64,000 nucleotides of DNA from NCBI RefSeq assembly GCF_016924755.1, contig NZ_JAFFJX010000001.1, forward strand, positions 1,116,001 to 1,180,000, written 5' to 3'. The notes below the pieces were generated by a model, which made no database searches, was not told the origin of the DNA, and worked only from the letters and a program-made list of their open reading frames with translations. The translations under genes were made by a program, and so were the position numbers. Every line of letters begins with the position of its first letter. The stretch's first letter is position 1. Origin of the DNA: Longitalea arenae (GTDB lineage: Bacteria > Bacteroidota > Bacteroidia > Chitinophagales > Chitinophagaceae). Of this stretch, positions 38,355 through 48,352 are shown in pieces.

Positions 38355-38370
38355 GTTATACCTTTATACC

Positions 38371-39267
38371 ATGGAATATGTACAATTAGGCAGATCAGAT
38401 CTGCGGATCAGCCGTATTGGCTTTGGATGTATGTCGTTAGGCGATGATGATGCCGCCAATGAAAAGATCCTGCACCGGGCATTGGACCTGGGCATTAACT
38501 TTTTTGATACGGCCGATCTGTATGCAAAGGGGATGAATGAAGTGTCCGTTGGCAAAGCGCTGAAAGCACACCGCAGCAAAATATATATCGCCACCAAGGT
38601 GGGTAATCAGTGGCGCGCCGATGGCAGTGGCTGGGACTGGAACCCTCGCAAAGATTACATGCTGGCCCAGGTGGAAAAGAGCCTGCAGCGGCTGCAAACC
38701 GATTATATCGATCTGTACCAGTTGCATGGCGGTACCATCGATGATCCCATCGGTGAGACCATTGAGGCCTTCGAATTGTTGAAGCAGCAGGGAAAGATCA
38801 GGTATTATGGCATCTCTTCCATTCGCCCCAATGTGATCAGGGAGTATATCAAACGATCGAATATCGTGAGCGTGATGATGCAATACAGTTTGTTAGACCG
38901 CAGACCCGAAGAATCGGCCTTACCGTTATTGCTGGAACATAATATAGGCGTATTGGCCCGGGGCGCTGTGGCGCAGGGATTACTGGTGAATAAAACAGCA
39001 AAACCCTATTTAAATTATTCACAGCAGGAAGTAGAGCAGGCAGCAGCAGCCGTGCAATCAATATCCAATGCCCGCCGGAATGCGGCTCAAACCGCCATCG
39101 GCTTCGTCTTACAGCATCCTGCTTTAACAGCAGCCGTAACTGGTATAAGAACAATGGAGCAGTTGGAAGAAGCTGTTGCAGCCATTGATTCACCTTCCCT
39201 TACAGAAGCAGAAATGAAGAAGCTGCAGGCATCATTGATCGCTAATAAGTATGAGCAACACCGGTAG
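38371..39267 (+). CDS. Aldo/keto reductase
   Basis: A 298-residue TIM-barrel oxidoreductase with the AKR tetrad D46 and Y51 (FFDTADLY), K76 (ATKVGNQ) and H119 (YQLHGG), and the family start LGRSDLRISRIGFGCMSLG. It resembles stress- and sugar-aldehyde-related bacterial AKRs and is only distantly similar to the YghZ-like enzyme 3 kb upstream. It begins only about 17 bases after the terminator of the GH2-like gene, so its promoter must overlap or read through that hairpin. The substrate is unknown. It converges on the T9SS cargo gene. Confidence 0.9.
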   Translation: MEYVQLGRSDLRISRIGFGCMSLGDDDAANEKILHRALDLGINFFDTADLYAKGMNEVSVGKALKAHRSKIYIATKVGNQWRADGSGWDWNPRKDYMLAQVEKSLQRLQTDYIDLYQLHGGTIDDPIGETIEAFELLKQQGKIRYYGISSIRPNVIREYIKRSNIVSVMMQYSLLDRRPEESALPLLLEHNIGVLARGAVAQGLLVNKTAKPYLNYSQQEVEQAAAAVQSISNARRNAAQTAIGFVLQHPALTAAVTGIRTMEQLEEAVAAIDSPSLTEAEMKKLQASLIANKYEQHR

Positions 39268-39335
39268 CAGCAATTGGCAGCTGGCAATTCGCAGTTCTCA
39301 GTTGGCCTGTATTGCAAACTGCCAACTGCAAACTG
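39266..39335. repeat. Heptad repeat arrays between convergent genes
   Basis: Words CAATTGG, CAGCTGG and CAATTCG in phase at about 39272-39305, then AAACTGC and CAACTGC in phase at about 39313-39335, fill most of the 114-base convergent gap. Confidence 0.75.
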
Positions 39336-39381
39336 CGTACACACCACTATGTTTTCAAAACATGTAATTACTTAGAAAGCA

Positions 39382-42300
39382 TCACCTAATAAGCGTGATA
39401 TCTCCCGTCTTTCGCAGCTTTTGCCCATCAAAGAACTCCACATCTAACGTATAGGCATATACATCCATGGGCTGCAGCTGGCCTTTAAAAGTGCCATCCC
39501 AGCCAATGCGGCGATCCTGGGTCTCAAACACCAGTTTTCCCCAGCGGTTGTAAATGCGCCAGTTCATTTTCGCAATACCAAAACCGCTTACCATTACAAT
39601 GCCGTTGCGGCCAAAGCGGCCCGGAGTAAAGGCGTTGGGCACATCGAGCAATGGATTGATCAGGGCCTGAACCGGTTTGCAAACCGTATCGGTACAATAG
39701 TCGGCAGAGACCGCCACCAGGCAAACTTCGAAATTACCAGTGGCATTATACTGATACATGACCGTATCCTTTGTTCTTTTAACTACCTGTTCGCCATCGC
39801 CAAAATGCCATTGGTATTCCATGGCAGGGCCCGACAAATTGGTAAAGATGGTCGGTTTATTAACCTCCGGCGTAACCGGCGCGAAAGAAAAATCAGCTAC
39901 CGGTTTCGCATACACATTGATCACCTGAACGATGGTATCCGCTTTATTACAGGTGTTGGTATCTGTGACGATCAGGGTAACCGGGTACCTGCCTATATTG
40001 GTATAGGTATGGCTGGGGTTCACTTCTGTTGAAGTGGCGCCATCCCCAAAATCCCAGGAAAATTGATGGCCGGCCAGCGACGTGTTGTTGAAGAAGGCGG
40101 TGTAGGGAGCACAGCCGGTAGCCGGTGTTTCAAAGCGGGCAACCACCAGCGGCGATACCCGCAGTTCCTGAAATGCCGTATCTGGCGAATTACAATACGC
40201 GGTGTCATTCAGGATAAGCCTGGATAAATAAGTACCCGGCGCGGCATAAGAATGCTGTATCGTCTTGTTCGCCGGTGTTATGCGGGTGCCATCCCCAAAT
40301 TCCCAGATAAAACTGTTGGCATTAAAAGGTTTGCCGGGCGGGAAAGTGGAGATATTTTCAAACTCGTAATTCAGCGCTTCGCAGGGTGCTAATTTTTTCA
40401 CTGTGTAACTGACCTTCGCTTCATCATCGCGCACATGAATGGTTACATAGGCCGTATCGCGGATATTACAGGAAGCAGAATCGATAGCGATCAGCCGCAC
40501 CCGGTAGGTACCCACCGCATGAAAAGTATGCGACACATTGTATACGGTAGTTGTTACATCAGGGCTGCCATCGTCAAAACTCCATTCATAACTTTTCGCA
40601 TCCAATACCGTATCTCGAAAATTTAAAGTGAAAGGCACGCAGCCCACTGTATCAAAATTGCCTCTGAAATAAGCTTTAGGGCCGGCGCCAACACCTGCAA
40701 AATTGAAGAGGATCTTCACCGCGCCCAGGTTACAGCCCGTGCCGCCGGTTCCATTCGCGGGTCCTACCACACCGGGCGTTATAGGATATGGCCGGGTTAT
40801 GCGGGAGGGCGTACTGCCAAAACAGTTGGCGCAAATGGCCTGGTAAATAGCGCCCTGTTTATCAAAGCGGCTGGTGCCGCCATCAACGTGTTCGCCAAAG
40901 CCACCGCTTTGTCCAAAGTAAGTACCATATAACAGGGAGGAAGCGTTCTTTTCCAGTACGATAAAATAAAAATCACGGTCATCGGTGACCGATTTCAGGG
41001 CGTCAGGGGTTATCGGCATGTTGGCCACGCCGCCCAGGTCGTATGGGTCTTTATCGGTCGAATGCCAACCACCCCAGCCAGATACATACACATTCTCACA
41101 ACGGTCAACCATAAAGGCCACCGGTGAAATATTGGGTTTTGGTCCGGCCCCGAAAGTGGTGGAATAAACAATGCCCGTAAGATCGGCTTGCAGTTTTACT
41201 ATAAATTGTTTGGTGTCTGGGATGCTGTAGGCGGCATTGATCACCGGCCAGCCACCCCGGCTCGTACCCATCACGTAAGGATAACCGGTGAGATCGAACT
41301 GGATGCCATAGACCAAATCGATTTGGGGCGTGCCCAGGAAGGTCGTGCGTTTTATAGCCGTGCCGTCGTTGGAAAATATAGAAACATAACCGTCGATATT
41401 ACCTGCCAGCACATCGCTGATAACGCCATTGGTAAAACCTGGTACGGTGCCGGGCAGGCTGGGGCTTGCAGTGCCGCCGGCCACATAAACATCGTTGGTG
41501 ACAGGGTGTATGGCCAGTACAAAAGCGGCATCATCGGCTGATCCGCCGATGAAAGAACTCCATAGAATGGTATTACAATCGGGATTTATTTTGAGCACAA
41601 CGCCGTCCTGGGCGCCCCCTCTTTTATTTTGAAAGCCACCGCCGCGCATGGGAAAATTATCTGATTGTGACTGACCGGCCACATAAATAAAACCGGCCTC
41701 ATCGAGGATCACTTCACTGTGCGAGTGGTCGCCATAGTTCCTGAGCAGGGAGGTGCTGCGGAATGGACTGGTCTGGCTGGTGGTCACTAACTGGTCTTCA
41801 ATATTCAGACCATCGTTCTCAGCGCCGCCGATACGCATGGAACCGATCAGGGCGCTGCCGGTGGCGTTCAGTTTGGTGACGATCATATCACATTTGCCGC
41901 CGGGACCTACCACCGTACCAGGATAATCACCGGAATAGGTTCTGCCCAAGACGACCAGGTTGCCCTGCTTATCGCAATACAAGCTATGCGGAACATCATC
42001 TTCGTTGCCACCGAGATAAGTGGCATACTCGCGCCTGTCGCCATTGGGACTGAACTTTAAGATGCCTATGTCGATGCCCCGGATGCCGCCATTGGAGTGG
42101 GTGGTTTTATAAGCGCCGGGTGTAACCGGAAAGCCGCCGTGTTTGAATACGATACTGCCGGAAAATAAAGAGCCGTCAGGGCCTGGTGTGGCCGTGAAAC
42201 CGTATTCGTCGGATGTAGAACCGGTGAATGAGGAGAAGATGATCGCCGGATCGATCACCAGCGTACTGGTCTTTGCATAATCTGCCGTTTTAAAACGCAC

Positions 42301-43047
42301 GATATTCTTTCCCTCGAGTGTATAGGCGCAGTGGGTTTCGCGTTTGCCATGCACTTTATCGAAAAGATAGGAGTAAGGGTAAAGCTCTCTGACCTCGCCC
42401 ACACTTGTTTTGATGACCAGCTCACTGTTCCTGATCGACAGCTTATCGGCGCCCTCGTATTTCATGACGATCTTAGCTGGGTCGCCGCCCGGGTTCACAA
42501 TGATATCGTATTTCAACCGGCCGTTCTCGGAGTAATACCGTACATCGATGTTGGGATAGATATTTTTATAGATCACCGCCTGGCAGCTTTTTATAAAACT
42601 TCTCCATTTGGAAGGATCATTGCCGATAAGATAATTGGTATAACCGGGAAGAATTTTGTCAGGAACGATCTCCGGGTTTTCGGCAGCGCCCACAAATTGC
42701 ACCTGGTAGGCATGTGACCGAATGGTGAGGCTGTTATTGCCGGAAGCTTCGGCAGTGCTGTTCCGGGCTTTCGGCTTGTTATTGTGCTGGCCGCCATGGA
42801 GCAAAGCCTCGTGGCTATCGTGCAGCAGCTGCAGGTCGCTGCTATTATGTTGTACTACGGTAAAACCGTTCTTCCGAAGATAGAAATTACCGGTGGGCAG
42901 ATCGCTTTTAAAAGCTACCTGTTTATCCCACTGTCCTTTATTCTCTATAAACTCAAAAGTGGAAGGGCCCTGCGCTACCGATCGTATAACGCCGCTAAGA
43001 AGCGCTATAGCTACCAGGATATGTTTAACCAAGATTTGCGTTTTCAA
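39382..43047 (-). CDS. T9SS type-B sorted surface protein with PKD repeats (copy 1)
   Basis: A 1221-residue extracellular protein. It has a signal peptide (…SGVIRSVAQ), an N-terminal domain (about 28-265: TFEFIENKGQWDKQVAFK, then NYLIGNDPSKW) and a long repeated beta-propeller region of SBBP type (about 270-760). Several PKD-like domains follow (about 800-1125; FSWDFGDGATSTEVNPSHTY is typical). The C-terminal gliding-motility-associated domain (VPNAFTPGRFGRN…IYNRWGKLVFE…GWDGTFKG…YTLDVEF) is the type IX secretion signal class B. Translation appears to start at TTG (43047); no ATG lies in frame upstream of the signal peptide. It is paralogous over its whole length to the protein at 44425-48087, with a PorP/SprF gene in between. 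The function, possibly adhesion, is inference. Confidence 0.9.
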   Translation of the reverse strand: MKTQILVKHILVAIALLSGVIRSVAQGPSTFEFIENKGQWDKQVAFKSDLPTGNFYLRKNGFTVVQHNSSDLQLLHDSHEALLHGGQHNNKPKARNSTAEASGNNSLTIRSHAYQVQFVGAAENPEIVPDKILPGYTNYLIGNDPSKWRSFIKSCQAVIYKNIYPNIDVRYYSENGRLKYDIIVNPGGDPAKIVMKYEGADKLSIRNSELVIKTSVGEVRELYPYSYLFDKVHGKRETHCAYTLEGKNIVRFKTADYAKTSTLVIDPAIIFSSFTGSTSDEYGFTATPGPDGSLFSGSIVFKHGGFPVTPGAYKTTHSNGGIRGIDIGILKFSPNGDRREYATYLGGNEDDVPHSLYCDKQGNLVVLGRTYSGDYPGTVVGPGGKCDMIVTKLNATGSALIGSMRIGGAENDGLNIEDQLVTTSQTSPFRSTSLLRNYGDHSHSEVILDEAGFIYVAGQSQSDNFPMRGGGFQNKRGGAQDGVVLKINPDCNTILWSSFIGGSADDAAFVLAIHPVTNDVYVAGGTASPSLPGTVPGFTNGVISDVLAGNIDGYVSIFSNDGTAIKRTTFLGTPQIDLVYGIQFDLTGYPYVMGTSRGGWPVINAAYSIPDTKQFIVKLQADLTGIVYSTTFGAGPKPNISPVAFMVDRCENVYVSGWGGWHSTDKDPYDLGGVANMPITPDALKSVTDDRDFYFIVLEKNASSLLYGTYFGQSGGFGEHVDGGTSRFDKQGAIYQAICANCFGSTPSRITRPYPITPGVVGPANGTGGTGCNLGAVKILFNFAGVGAGPKAYFRGNFDTVGCVPFTLNFRDTVLDAKSYEWSFDDGSPDVTTTVYNVSHTFHAVGTYRVRLIAIDSASCNIRDTAYVTIHVRDDEAKVSYTVKKLAPCEALNYEFENISTFPPGKPFNANSFIWEFGDGTRITPANKTIQHSYAAPGTYLSRLILNDTAYCNSPDTAFQELRVSPLVVARFETPATGCAPYTAFFNNTSLAGHQFSWDFGDGATSTEVNPSHTYTNIGRYPVTLIVTDTNTCNKADTIVQVINVYAKPVADFSFAPVTPEVNKPTIFTNLSGPAMEYQWHFGDGEQVVKRTKDTVMYQYNATGNFEVCLVAVSADYCTDTVCKPVQALINPLLDVPNAFTPGRFGRNGIVMVSGFGIAKMNWRIYNRWGKLVFETQDRRIGWDGTFKGQLQPMDVYAYTLDVEFFDGQKLRKTGDITLIR

Positions 43048-43101
43048 AGTGTATTTAATAGGAAGGTTGCAATAATATTGAATTACTGCGAGGCTACTGA
43101 A

Positions 43102-44199
43102 CTAATATTTAAATGAAGGGCACATAGATTGTCTTCTGTCGCCATTGTATTCATTATAGAACCCATGCCGCAACAAGGCAAATTCAAAGGCGCCACGGGA
43201 ATAATTATACTGGTTCAGCGATGATGTGGTGGCATCATAGGTGAACATCAGCTTAATGGCTTTCCACTCAAATCCGATCATGGGTATAACCGCATCGCCC
43301 GGGCGATAATATAAACCGCCGATCAATTGTGTTTCGCCATCGCCGGAGAGATTGTACTGCACATTGCCGCCGGCTACCAGCTCACTGGCTTTGGCCGTGC
43401 TGCTGAAATAAGCCATGGGGTTTACGATCACCTGCTCGTTCAGTTTAATGCTGGCATTGGCAAAGGCATTGTACCGCCGGGGAAGGCGGGAATCAAAATC
43501 GGCTGCATCATTGTTGAAGAAGGATTCCCGTGGCTGGTTGATATGCCATACGGAGATGCCCCCGTTTATATACAATCTGTCGGTAGGAAAGTAGGCGTAG
43601 TTCACGCCCACCTGCATATCGAAGTAATTTACATTCGGTTGATCGAGCACCACACTGGTAGGCAGGTTGCTGTCGAAGAACTTGCCATCAAACTGATCGG
43701 GAAATTTAAGGTCAGTGGTGTTGATGCGTTTGTTGGCCCAGCCTACATTAAAACCGGCCGATAACAAATGCGCTACGCCCAGCATCTGATGATAGGCTGC
43801 AGAAGCATATATCTTAGTTGAGGTAAGACTGCCTGAACCGGCTACATCGCGAAGGATAACTCCGCCCAAACCCAGCCAGCCGCTTTCAATACGATCTCTG
43901 AACACCTGGGCATCGCCCCAAATGCTCATAGTTTTGTATGGCACGCTCATGATCGTTGACCACTGGTTGCGGTAATTAATACCCACCCGGTAATCGGCAT
44001 CGGGAATAAAGCCCGTATTGGCCGGGTTGGTTGTGAGCGGGGAATTAAACCATTGTGAAAAGTGTAGATCCTGTGCTGCTGTTTGAAAGCAGAAGCACAC
44101 GATACATGAAATTGGCAGCATCACCTTTAGTAGAAATCGGTTTAAAATTTCCCGGGTCACAGGGGGCCGCACTGTCTTAGTTACTGTAATTGTCTTCAT
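43102..44199 (-). CDS. Type IX secretion system membrane protein, PorP/SprF family
   Basis: A 365-residue outer-membrane beta-barrel protein. It has a signal peptide ending …CFQTAAQ, then the family start DLHFSQWFNSPLTTNPANTGF and YRVGINYRNQWSTIM. The C-terminal strands include PMIGFEWKAIKLMFTYDAT. PorP/SprF proteins act in T9SS-dependent secretion and attachment of large type-B cargo, and are typically encoded beside a cargo gene, as here on both sides. The ATG at 44199 is preferred to a GTG two codons earlier. All three genes are on the minus strand, and the one at 39382-43047 follows after 54 bases. Confidence 0.93.
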   Translation of the reverse strand: MKTITVTKTVRPPVTREILNRFLLKVMLPISCIVCFCFQTAAQDLHFSQWFNSPLTTNPANTGFIPDADYRVGINYRNQWSTIMSVPYKTMSIWGDAQVFRDRIESGWLGLGGVILRDVAGSGSLTSTKIYASAAYHQMLGVAHLLSAGFNVGWANKRINTTDLKFPDQFDGKFFDSNLPTSVVLDQPNVNYFDMQVGVNYAYFPTDRLYINGGISVWHINQPRESFFNNDAADFDSRLPRRYNAFANASIKLNEQVIVNPMAYFSSTAKASELVAGGNVQYNLSGDGETQLIGGLYYRPGDAVIPMIGFEWKAIKLMFTYDATTSSLNQYNYSRGAFEFALLRHGFYNEYNGDRRQSMCPSFKY

Positions 44200-44275
44200 A
44201 ACCACCTGTTCTAAAATTACAATTTGTTATACCACCGTCAAGCTTTTAGGGAGCTTTAACGTATTATTATAAAAG

Positions 44276-44426
44276 GCTTAATGCTCAATGCGCAAGGTGT
44301 AACGCTCAACGCTTAACGCTTGTTGCGCAACTGCTTATTACCGCGGGCATCCCGTACTGTAAGGCGCTGGCTTCCGCCTGTGAACTTTATGCCTTCTGCC
44401 TTTTTGGCTTTTTGCCTTTTGCCTCT
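44276..44426. repeat. Two heptad arrays with new core words (CTYAAYG and TGCCTTT)
   Basis: Words such as CTTAATG, CTCAATG and CTTAACG run in 7-base phase at 44276-44334. A TGCCTTC/TGCCTTT array at 44389-44426 reaches the stop codon of the 44425-48087 gene. They share the 7-base period with the other arrays but not the core word. Confidence 0.75.
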
Positions 44427-47400
44427 AGCGTATTAACGTAATATCCCCCGTCTTTCTTAGTTTTCTTCCGTCGGAAAATTCCACATCGAGCGTATAGGCA
44501 TATACATCCATCGGTTGTGGCTGGCCTTTGTAGGTGCCATCCCAGCCCGACTTCCGGTTATTTGTTTCAAATACGAGTTGTCCCCAACGATTATAGATCT
44601 TCCAGCTCATTTTGGCGATACCAAATCCGGCAACGGAAATATAGCTGTTCCTGCCAAAGCGGCCGGGCGTAAAGGCATTGGGCACATCGAGCAACGGATC
44701 AATGAGTGCTTCCACTGGTTTACAGATCGTATCGCTGCAATTAAACTCATTGAAAGTAATGAGGCAGGCATTGAATGTTCCGGTTGAATTGTATTGATGG
44801 CCTACAGTATCCATTGTTGTTTTAATGGTTGAATCGCCATCCCCAAATAACCATACATACCTTGTGCCACCGGTTGATAAATTGGTGAAGATCGTTGGCC
44901 GGTTGGTCACAGGTGGAACGGGCGTTACCGAGAAATCGGCGGTTGGCAGCGGATGCACACCAATATCCATGAAAGTAGAGTCCTCCTTGTTACAGGTGCT
45001 GGTATCAACCACCCTCAATCTCACGCGGTAATTGCCAACGTTGTTATACACGTGCACGGGGTTCACTTCCGTAGATGTAGTACCATCGCCAAAATCCCAG
45101 TAAAACTCCTGGCCGGCCAGTGACGTATTGTTGAAAATAGCTGTATAAGGCGCACAGCCCGATGGCGGCGTTTCGAACCGGGCATCTACCAGCGGCGATA
45201 CCCGCAATTCCTTCTCAATGGAATCGGGCGAGTTACAATAAGCTGTATCGTGCAAGATCAATCTCGTTTTGTAGGTACCCGCCGAAGCATAGGAATGTTC
45301 CACTACCCGGTCTGCCGGTGTAACCCGGGTGCCATCCCCAAAATCCCAGGTAAAGCTGCTGGCCTGGAAGGGTTTGGTGGGCGGGAAGGTGGTGGTATTG
45401 GTGAACCGGTAATTCAGCGATTCGCAGGGCTGTAATTTGTTAGTCATGAACGCCAGCTCGGCCTTATCGGAACGCACATGAATGGTCACATACGCAGTAT
45501 CGCGGATATTGCAGGTGGTGGAATCGATGGCGATCAATCGCACCCGGTAATCGCCCACCGCCGTAAACGTGTGTGTGACTTCAACATTGGTGGTAGTTTC
45601 ATCGGGTGTACCATCGCCAAATGACCATTCATAACTTTTGGCATTGAGCACCGTATCCTTCAGGGTAACTGTAAAGGGCACACAACCCAGCGAGTCTACC
45701 GCGCCATTGAAATAAGGTTGCGGGCCGGAAGCCACACCGGCAAAATTGAATGCGATCTTGGCGGCCGCCAGGTTACAGTTCGAAGTGCCCGTACCATTTA
45801 CGGGGCCAACAACGCCAGGCGTAATAGGGTAGGGCGCCGAAATATTGCCTACCGAACTGCCGAAACAGTTGGCGCAGATGGCCTGGTAAATAACCCCCTG
45901 GGCATCGTAGCGGCTGGTGCCCCCATCCACGTGTTCGCCCTCACCGCCGCTTTGGCCAAAAAAGGTACCATACAAGAGGGATGCCGCATCTTTTTTAATA
46001 ACTATAAAATAGAAATCGTGATTGTCTGTAACGCTTTTCAATGCATCGGGCGTAATGGGCATACCTGCTACGCCCGACATATTAAAGGGATCGCGGCCAT
46101 TGGCCGATATCCAGCCGCCCCAGCCGGAAATGTATACATTCTCGCAACGGTCGACCAGGAAAGCCACCGGTGAAATGTTCGGCCGGGCAGCACCGTTACC
46201 GAATGTTGTTGAGTAAATAAAATTCGACAGGTCGGGTTGCAGCTTGGCAATGAACTGCCTGGAGTTCCCCCCATTATAAGCTGCATTCACAATGGGCCAG
46301 GTACCTTCGGTAACCCCCATAATATATGGGATCCCCATTCTGTCGAACTTGATACCATATACCGCGTCAAATGCGCCGGTGCCCATGTAGGTGCTGCGCG
46401 TGATGGTAGAACCATTATTCGCGATCTGGGCCACAAAACCATCTGTAGCGCCCTGGCTTCCGCCCTGGTAAACCCCGCTTTTATTGCCGGGAAAATTGGA
46501 GCTGGTGGTAGCGCCCCCTACATAAATATCATTGTTCAGCGGGTTAACGGAAATAACAAAAGCTCCATCATCGCCGCTGCCGCCGAGGTAGCTGCTCCAG
46601 ATCACATTGTTGCAGGTAGGATCTATTTTCATTACCACCCCGTCCTGGCTGCCACCGGCCGTGGCGCCGAATACAGAACCGATGATCCTGAAATTATCTG
46701 AACGCGTTTGTGCCGCCACGTAAATATTGCCGCTATTGTCCAGGGTGACTTCACTGCGGGAATCATCGCCATAGAAGCGCAGGGTAGATGTTAAGTTAAT
46801 AGAGCCGCCTTCCTGCATGTCGCTGACGTTAACACCATCGGCGCCGGCGCCGCCAATGCGCAGGGAACCGATAATCGCCGTACCGGTAGCATTTAATTTG
46901 GTGACGGCAATATCGGCACTGCCGCCGGGGCCTATCAATGTACCCGGATACCGGGAAGAATAGGTTCTCCCCATGATCACCAGATTGCCCTGCGGATCAC
47001 AGATAAGACTATGCGGATAATCGTTGCCTTCGGCGCCCAGGTATGTGGCATATAAACGCTGCGAACCGTCGGGACTGAACTTGAAAATGCCCATGTCTAC
47101 GCCACCGTTGGTGGAACCGCCCTGGTAAGAAGATTGGTAAGCACCGGGCGATACGGGAAAACCATTTCCAAATACAATGCCGCCAGAGTATAAAGAACCA
47201 TCCGGGCCGGGGGTTGCGGTAAAACCATATTGCCCCGCCCGGCTGCCTGTAAATGAAGAAAAGATCAGTGAAGGGTCAATGACCAGCGTGCTGTTGGGAG
47301 CGTAGTTGCCTACTTTAAACCGCACAGTATTATTATCGACCAGTTCATAGGCGCAGCTTGTTTCCTGCCTGCCTTTTACCAGGTCAAACTGGTAAGAATA

Positions 47401-48087
47401 AGGATATAGTTCCTTTACATCGCCCACCGAAGTTTTAATGATCAGCTCTTTATTTTTGATCAATAGTTTATCAGCTCCTTCATAGCGCATGCGGATATTG
47501 TTCACGTTACCACCGGGGTTTACGATAATGTCGTATTTCAAATGGCCGTTCTCGGAAAAATACCGCACATCGATGTTAGGGTAAACGTTCTTATACAGCA
47601 CTGCCTGGAAGGTCTTTACGTTGTGCTGCCATTTGGAAGGATCATTGCCGATAAAATAATTGCTGTAGGTGGGTAACTGTTTATCGGGCATTATCACCGG
47701 GTTTTCGGAAGCGCCTACAAAATGAACCCGGTAAGCATGGGATCGAATGAGGTAGCCGGGCAGCGTAGCTGTATCCTGACCAGGCTTTTGCGGTTCAAAC
47801 TTTTTGTCTTTGCCGGCGCGCGCATTTTTAGTCGTCACCGTATGGTCGTCTACCGCACCATGTTGACGGTGGAAATACCGTTGCAGATCGGTGGTGTTGT
47901 GTTGTACCACGGTAAAGCCATTTGCATGCAGGTAAAAATCACCTGCAGGCAATTCGCCTTTGAACTTTATTACATTCTCCCACTGGCCCTTGTTCTCGGT
48001 AAATTCAAATGTGGATGGCCCGCCCTGAGCGTTGATTTCAAGGGCTATGATGGTAAGAAGAAGTATGATCGAACTAATCCTGCCCAA
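44425..48087 (-). CDS. T9SS type-B sorted surface protein with PKD repeats (copy 2)
   Basis: A 1220-residue paralogue of the protein at 39382-43047 with the same order of parts. These are a signal peptide (…ALEINAQ), an N-terminal domain (TFEFTENKGQWENVIKFK), an SBBP-like propeller region, four to five PKD-like domains (FYWDFGDGTTSTEVNPVHVY) and a type-B T9SS C-terminal domain (VPNAFTPGRFGRNSY…YNRWGQLVFE…GDITLIR). The last ~90 residues are nearly identical between copies, while the middle is more diverged. The start is TTG at 48087: an in-frame stop lies a few codons upstream, and there is no ATG before the signal peptide. It is upstream of the PorP/SprF gene on the same strand. Confidence 0.9.
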   Translation of the reverse strand: MGRISSIILLLTIIALEINAQGGPSTFEFTENKGQWENVIKFKGELPAGDFYLHANGFTVVQHNTTDLQRYFHRQHGAVDDHTVTTKNARAGKDKKFEPQKPGQDTATLPGYLIRSHAYRVHFVGASENPVIMPDKQLPTYSNYFIGNDPSKWQHNVKTFQAVLYKNVYPNIDVRYFSENGHLKYDIIVNPGGNVNNIRMRYEGADKLLIKNKELIIKTSVGDVKELYPYSYQFDLVKGRQETSCAYELVDNNTVRFKVGNYAPNSTLVIDPSLIFSSFTGSRAGQYGFTATPGPDGSLYSGGIVFGNGFPVSPGAYQSSYQGGSTNGGVDMGIFKFSPDGSQRLYATYLGAEGNDYPHSLICDPQGNLVIMGRTYSSRYPGTLIGPGGSADIAVTKLNATGTAIIGSLRIGGAGADGVNVSDMQEGGSINLTSTLRFYGDDSRSEVTLDNSGNIYVAAQTRSDNFRIIGSVFGATAGGSQDGVVMKIDPTCNNVIWSSYLGGSGDDGAFVISVNPLNNDIYVGGATTSSNFPGNKSGVYQGGSQGATDGFVAQIANNGSTITRSTYMGTGAFDAVYGIKFDRMGIPYIMGVTEGTWPIVNAAYNGGNSRQFIAKLQPDLSNFIYSTTFGNGAARPNISPVAFLVDRCENVYISGWGGWISANGRDPFNMSGVAGMPITPDALKSVTDNHDFYFIVIKKDAASLLYGTFFGQSGGEGEHVDGGTSRYDAQGVIYQAICANCFGSSVGNISAPYPITPGVVGPVNGTGTSNCNLAAAKIAFNFAGVASGPQPYFNGAVDSLGCVPFTVTLKDTVLNAKSYEWSFGDGTPDETTTNVEVTHTFTAVGDYRVRLIAIDSTTCNIRDTAYVTIHVRSDKAELAFMTNKLQPCESLNYRFTNTTTFPPTKPFQASSFTWDFGDGTRVTPADRVVEHSYASAGTYKTRLILHDTAYCNSPDSIEKELRVSPLVDARFETPPSGCAPYTAIFNNTSLAGQEFYWDFGDGTTSTEVNPVHVYNNVGNYRVRLRVVDTSTCNKEDSTFMDIGVHPLPTADFSVTPVPPVTNRPTIFTNLSTGGTRYVWLFGDGDSTIKTTMDTVGHQYNSTGTFNACLITFNEFNCSDTICKPVEALIDPLLDVPNAFTPGRFGRNSYISVAGFGIAKMSWKIYNRWGQLVFETNNRKSGWDGTYKGQPQPMDVYAYTLDVEFSDGRKLRKTGDITLIR

Positions 48088-48262
48088 TGCCTGTCGGTTT
48101 TATTTATATAATTTGAACGTAATCACAACTATTCTTACCCGCCCGGTTACATTAAAAGCGTATTAAACCATGCAGTGTACATGAATAGCAAGGAAGTGAA
48201 ACTAATTAAAAGGTACGTTAGTACGATGTTAACGGCCACAATTTCCAGTAAGCAATTAGCCG

Positions 48263-48293
48263 TTTACAATTTATGGTTCACGTAAATTGTAAA
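48263..48293. promoter_or_regulatory. Perfect inverted repeat between recG and the T9SS cargo gene
   Basis: TTTACAATTTA (48263-48273) is perfectly complementary to TAAATTGTAAA (48283-48293), with a 9-base spacer and no T tract. It lies about 175 bases upstream of the cargo start on the minus strand. An operator is more likely than a terminator. Confidence 0.4.
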
Positions 48294-48352
48294 TGCCATG
48301 AATAAGCAGTATTGGTTGATGGTGCAAATAAGATCGCCGGTTTCAAATATAC

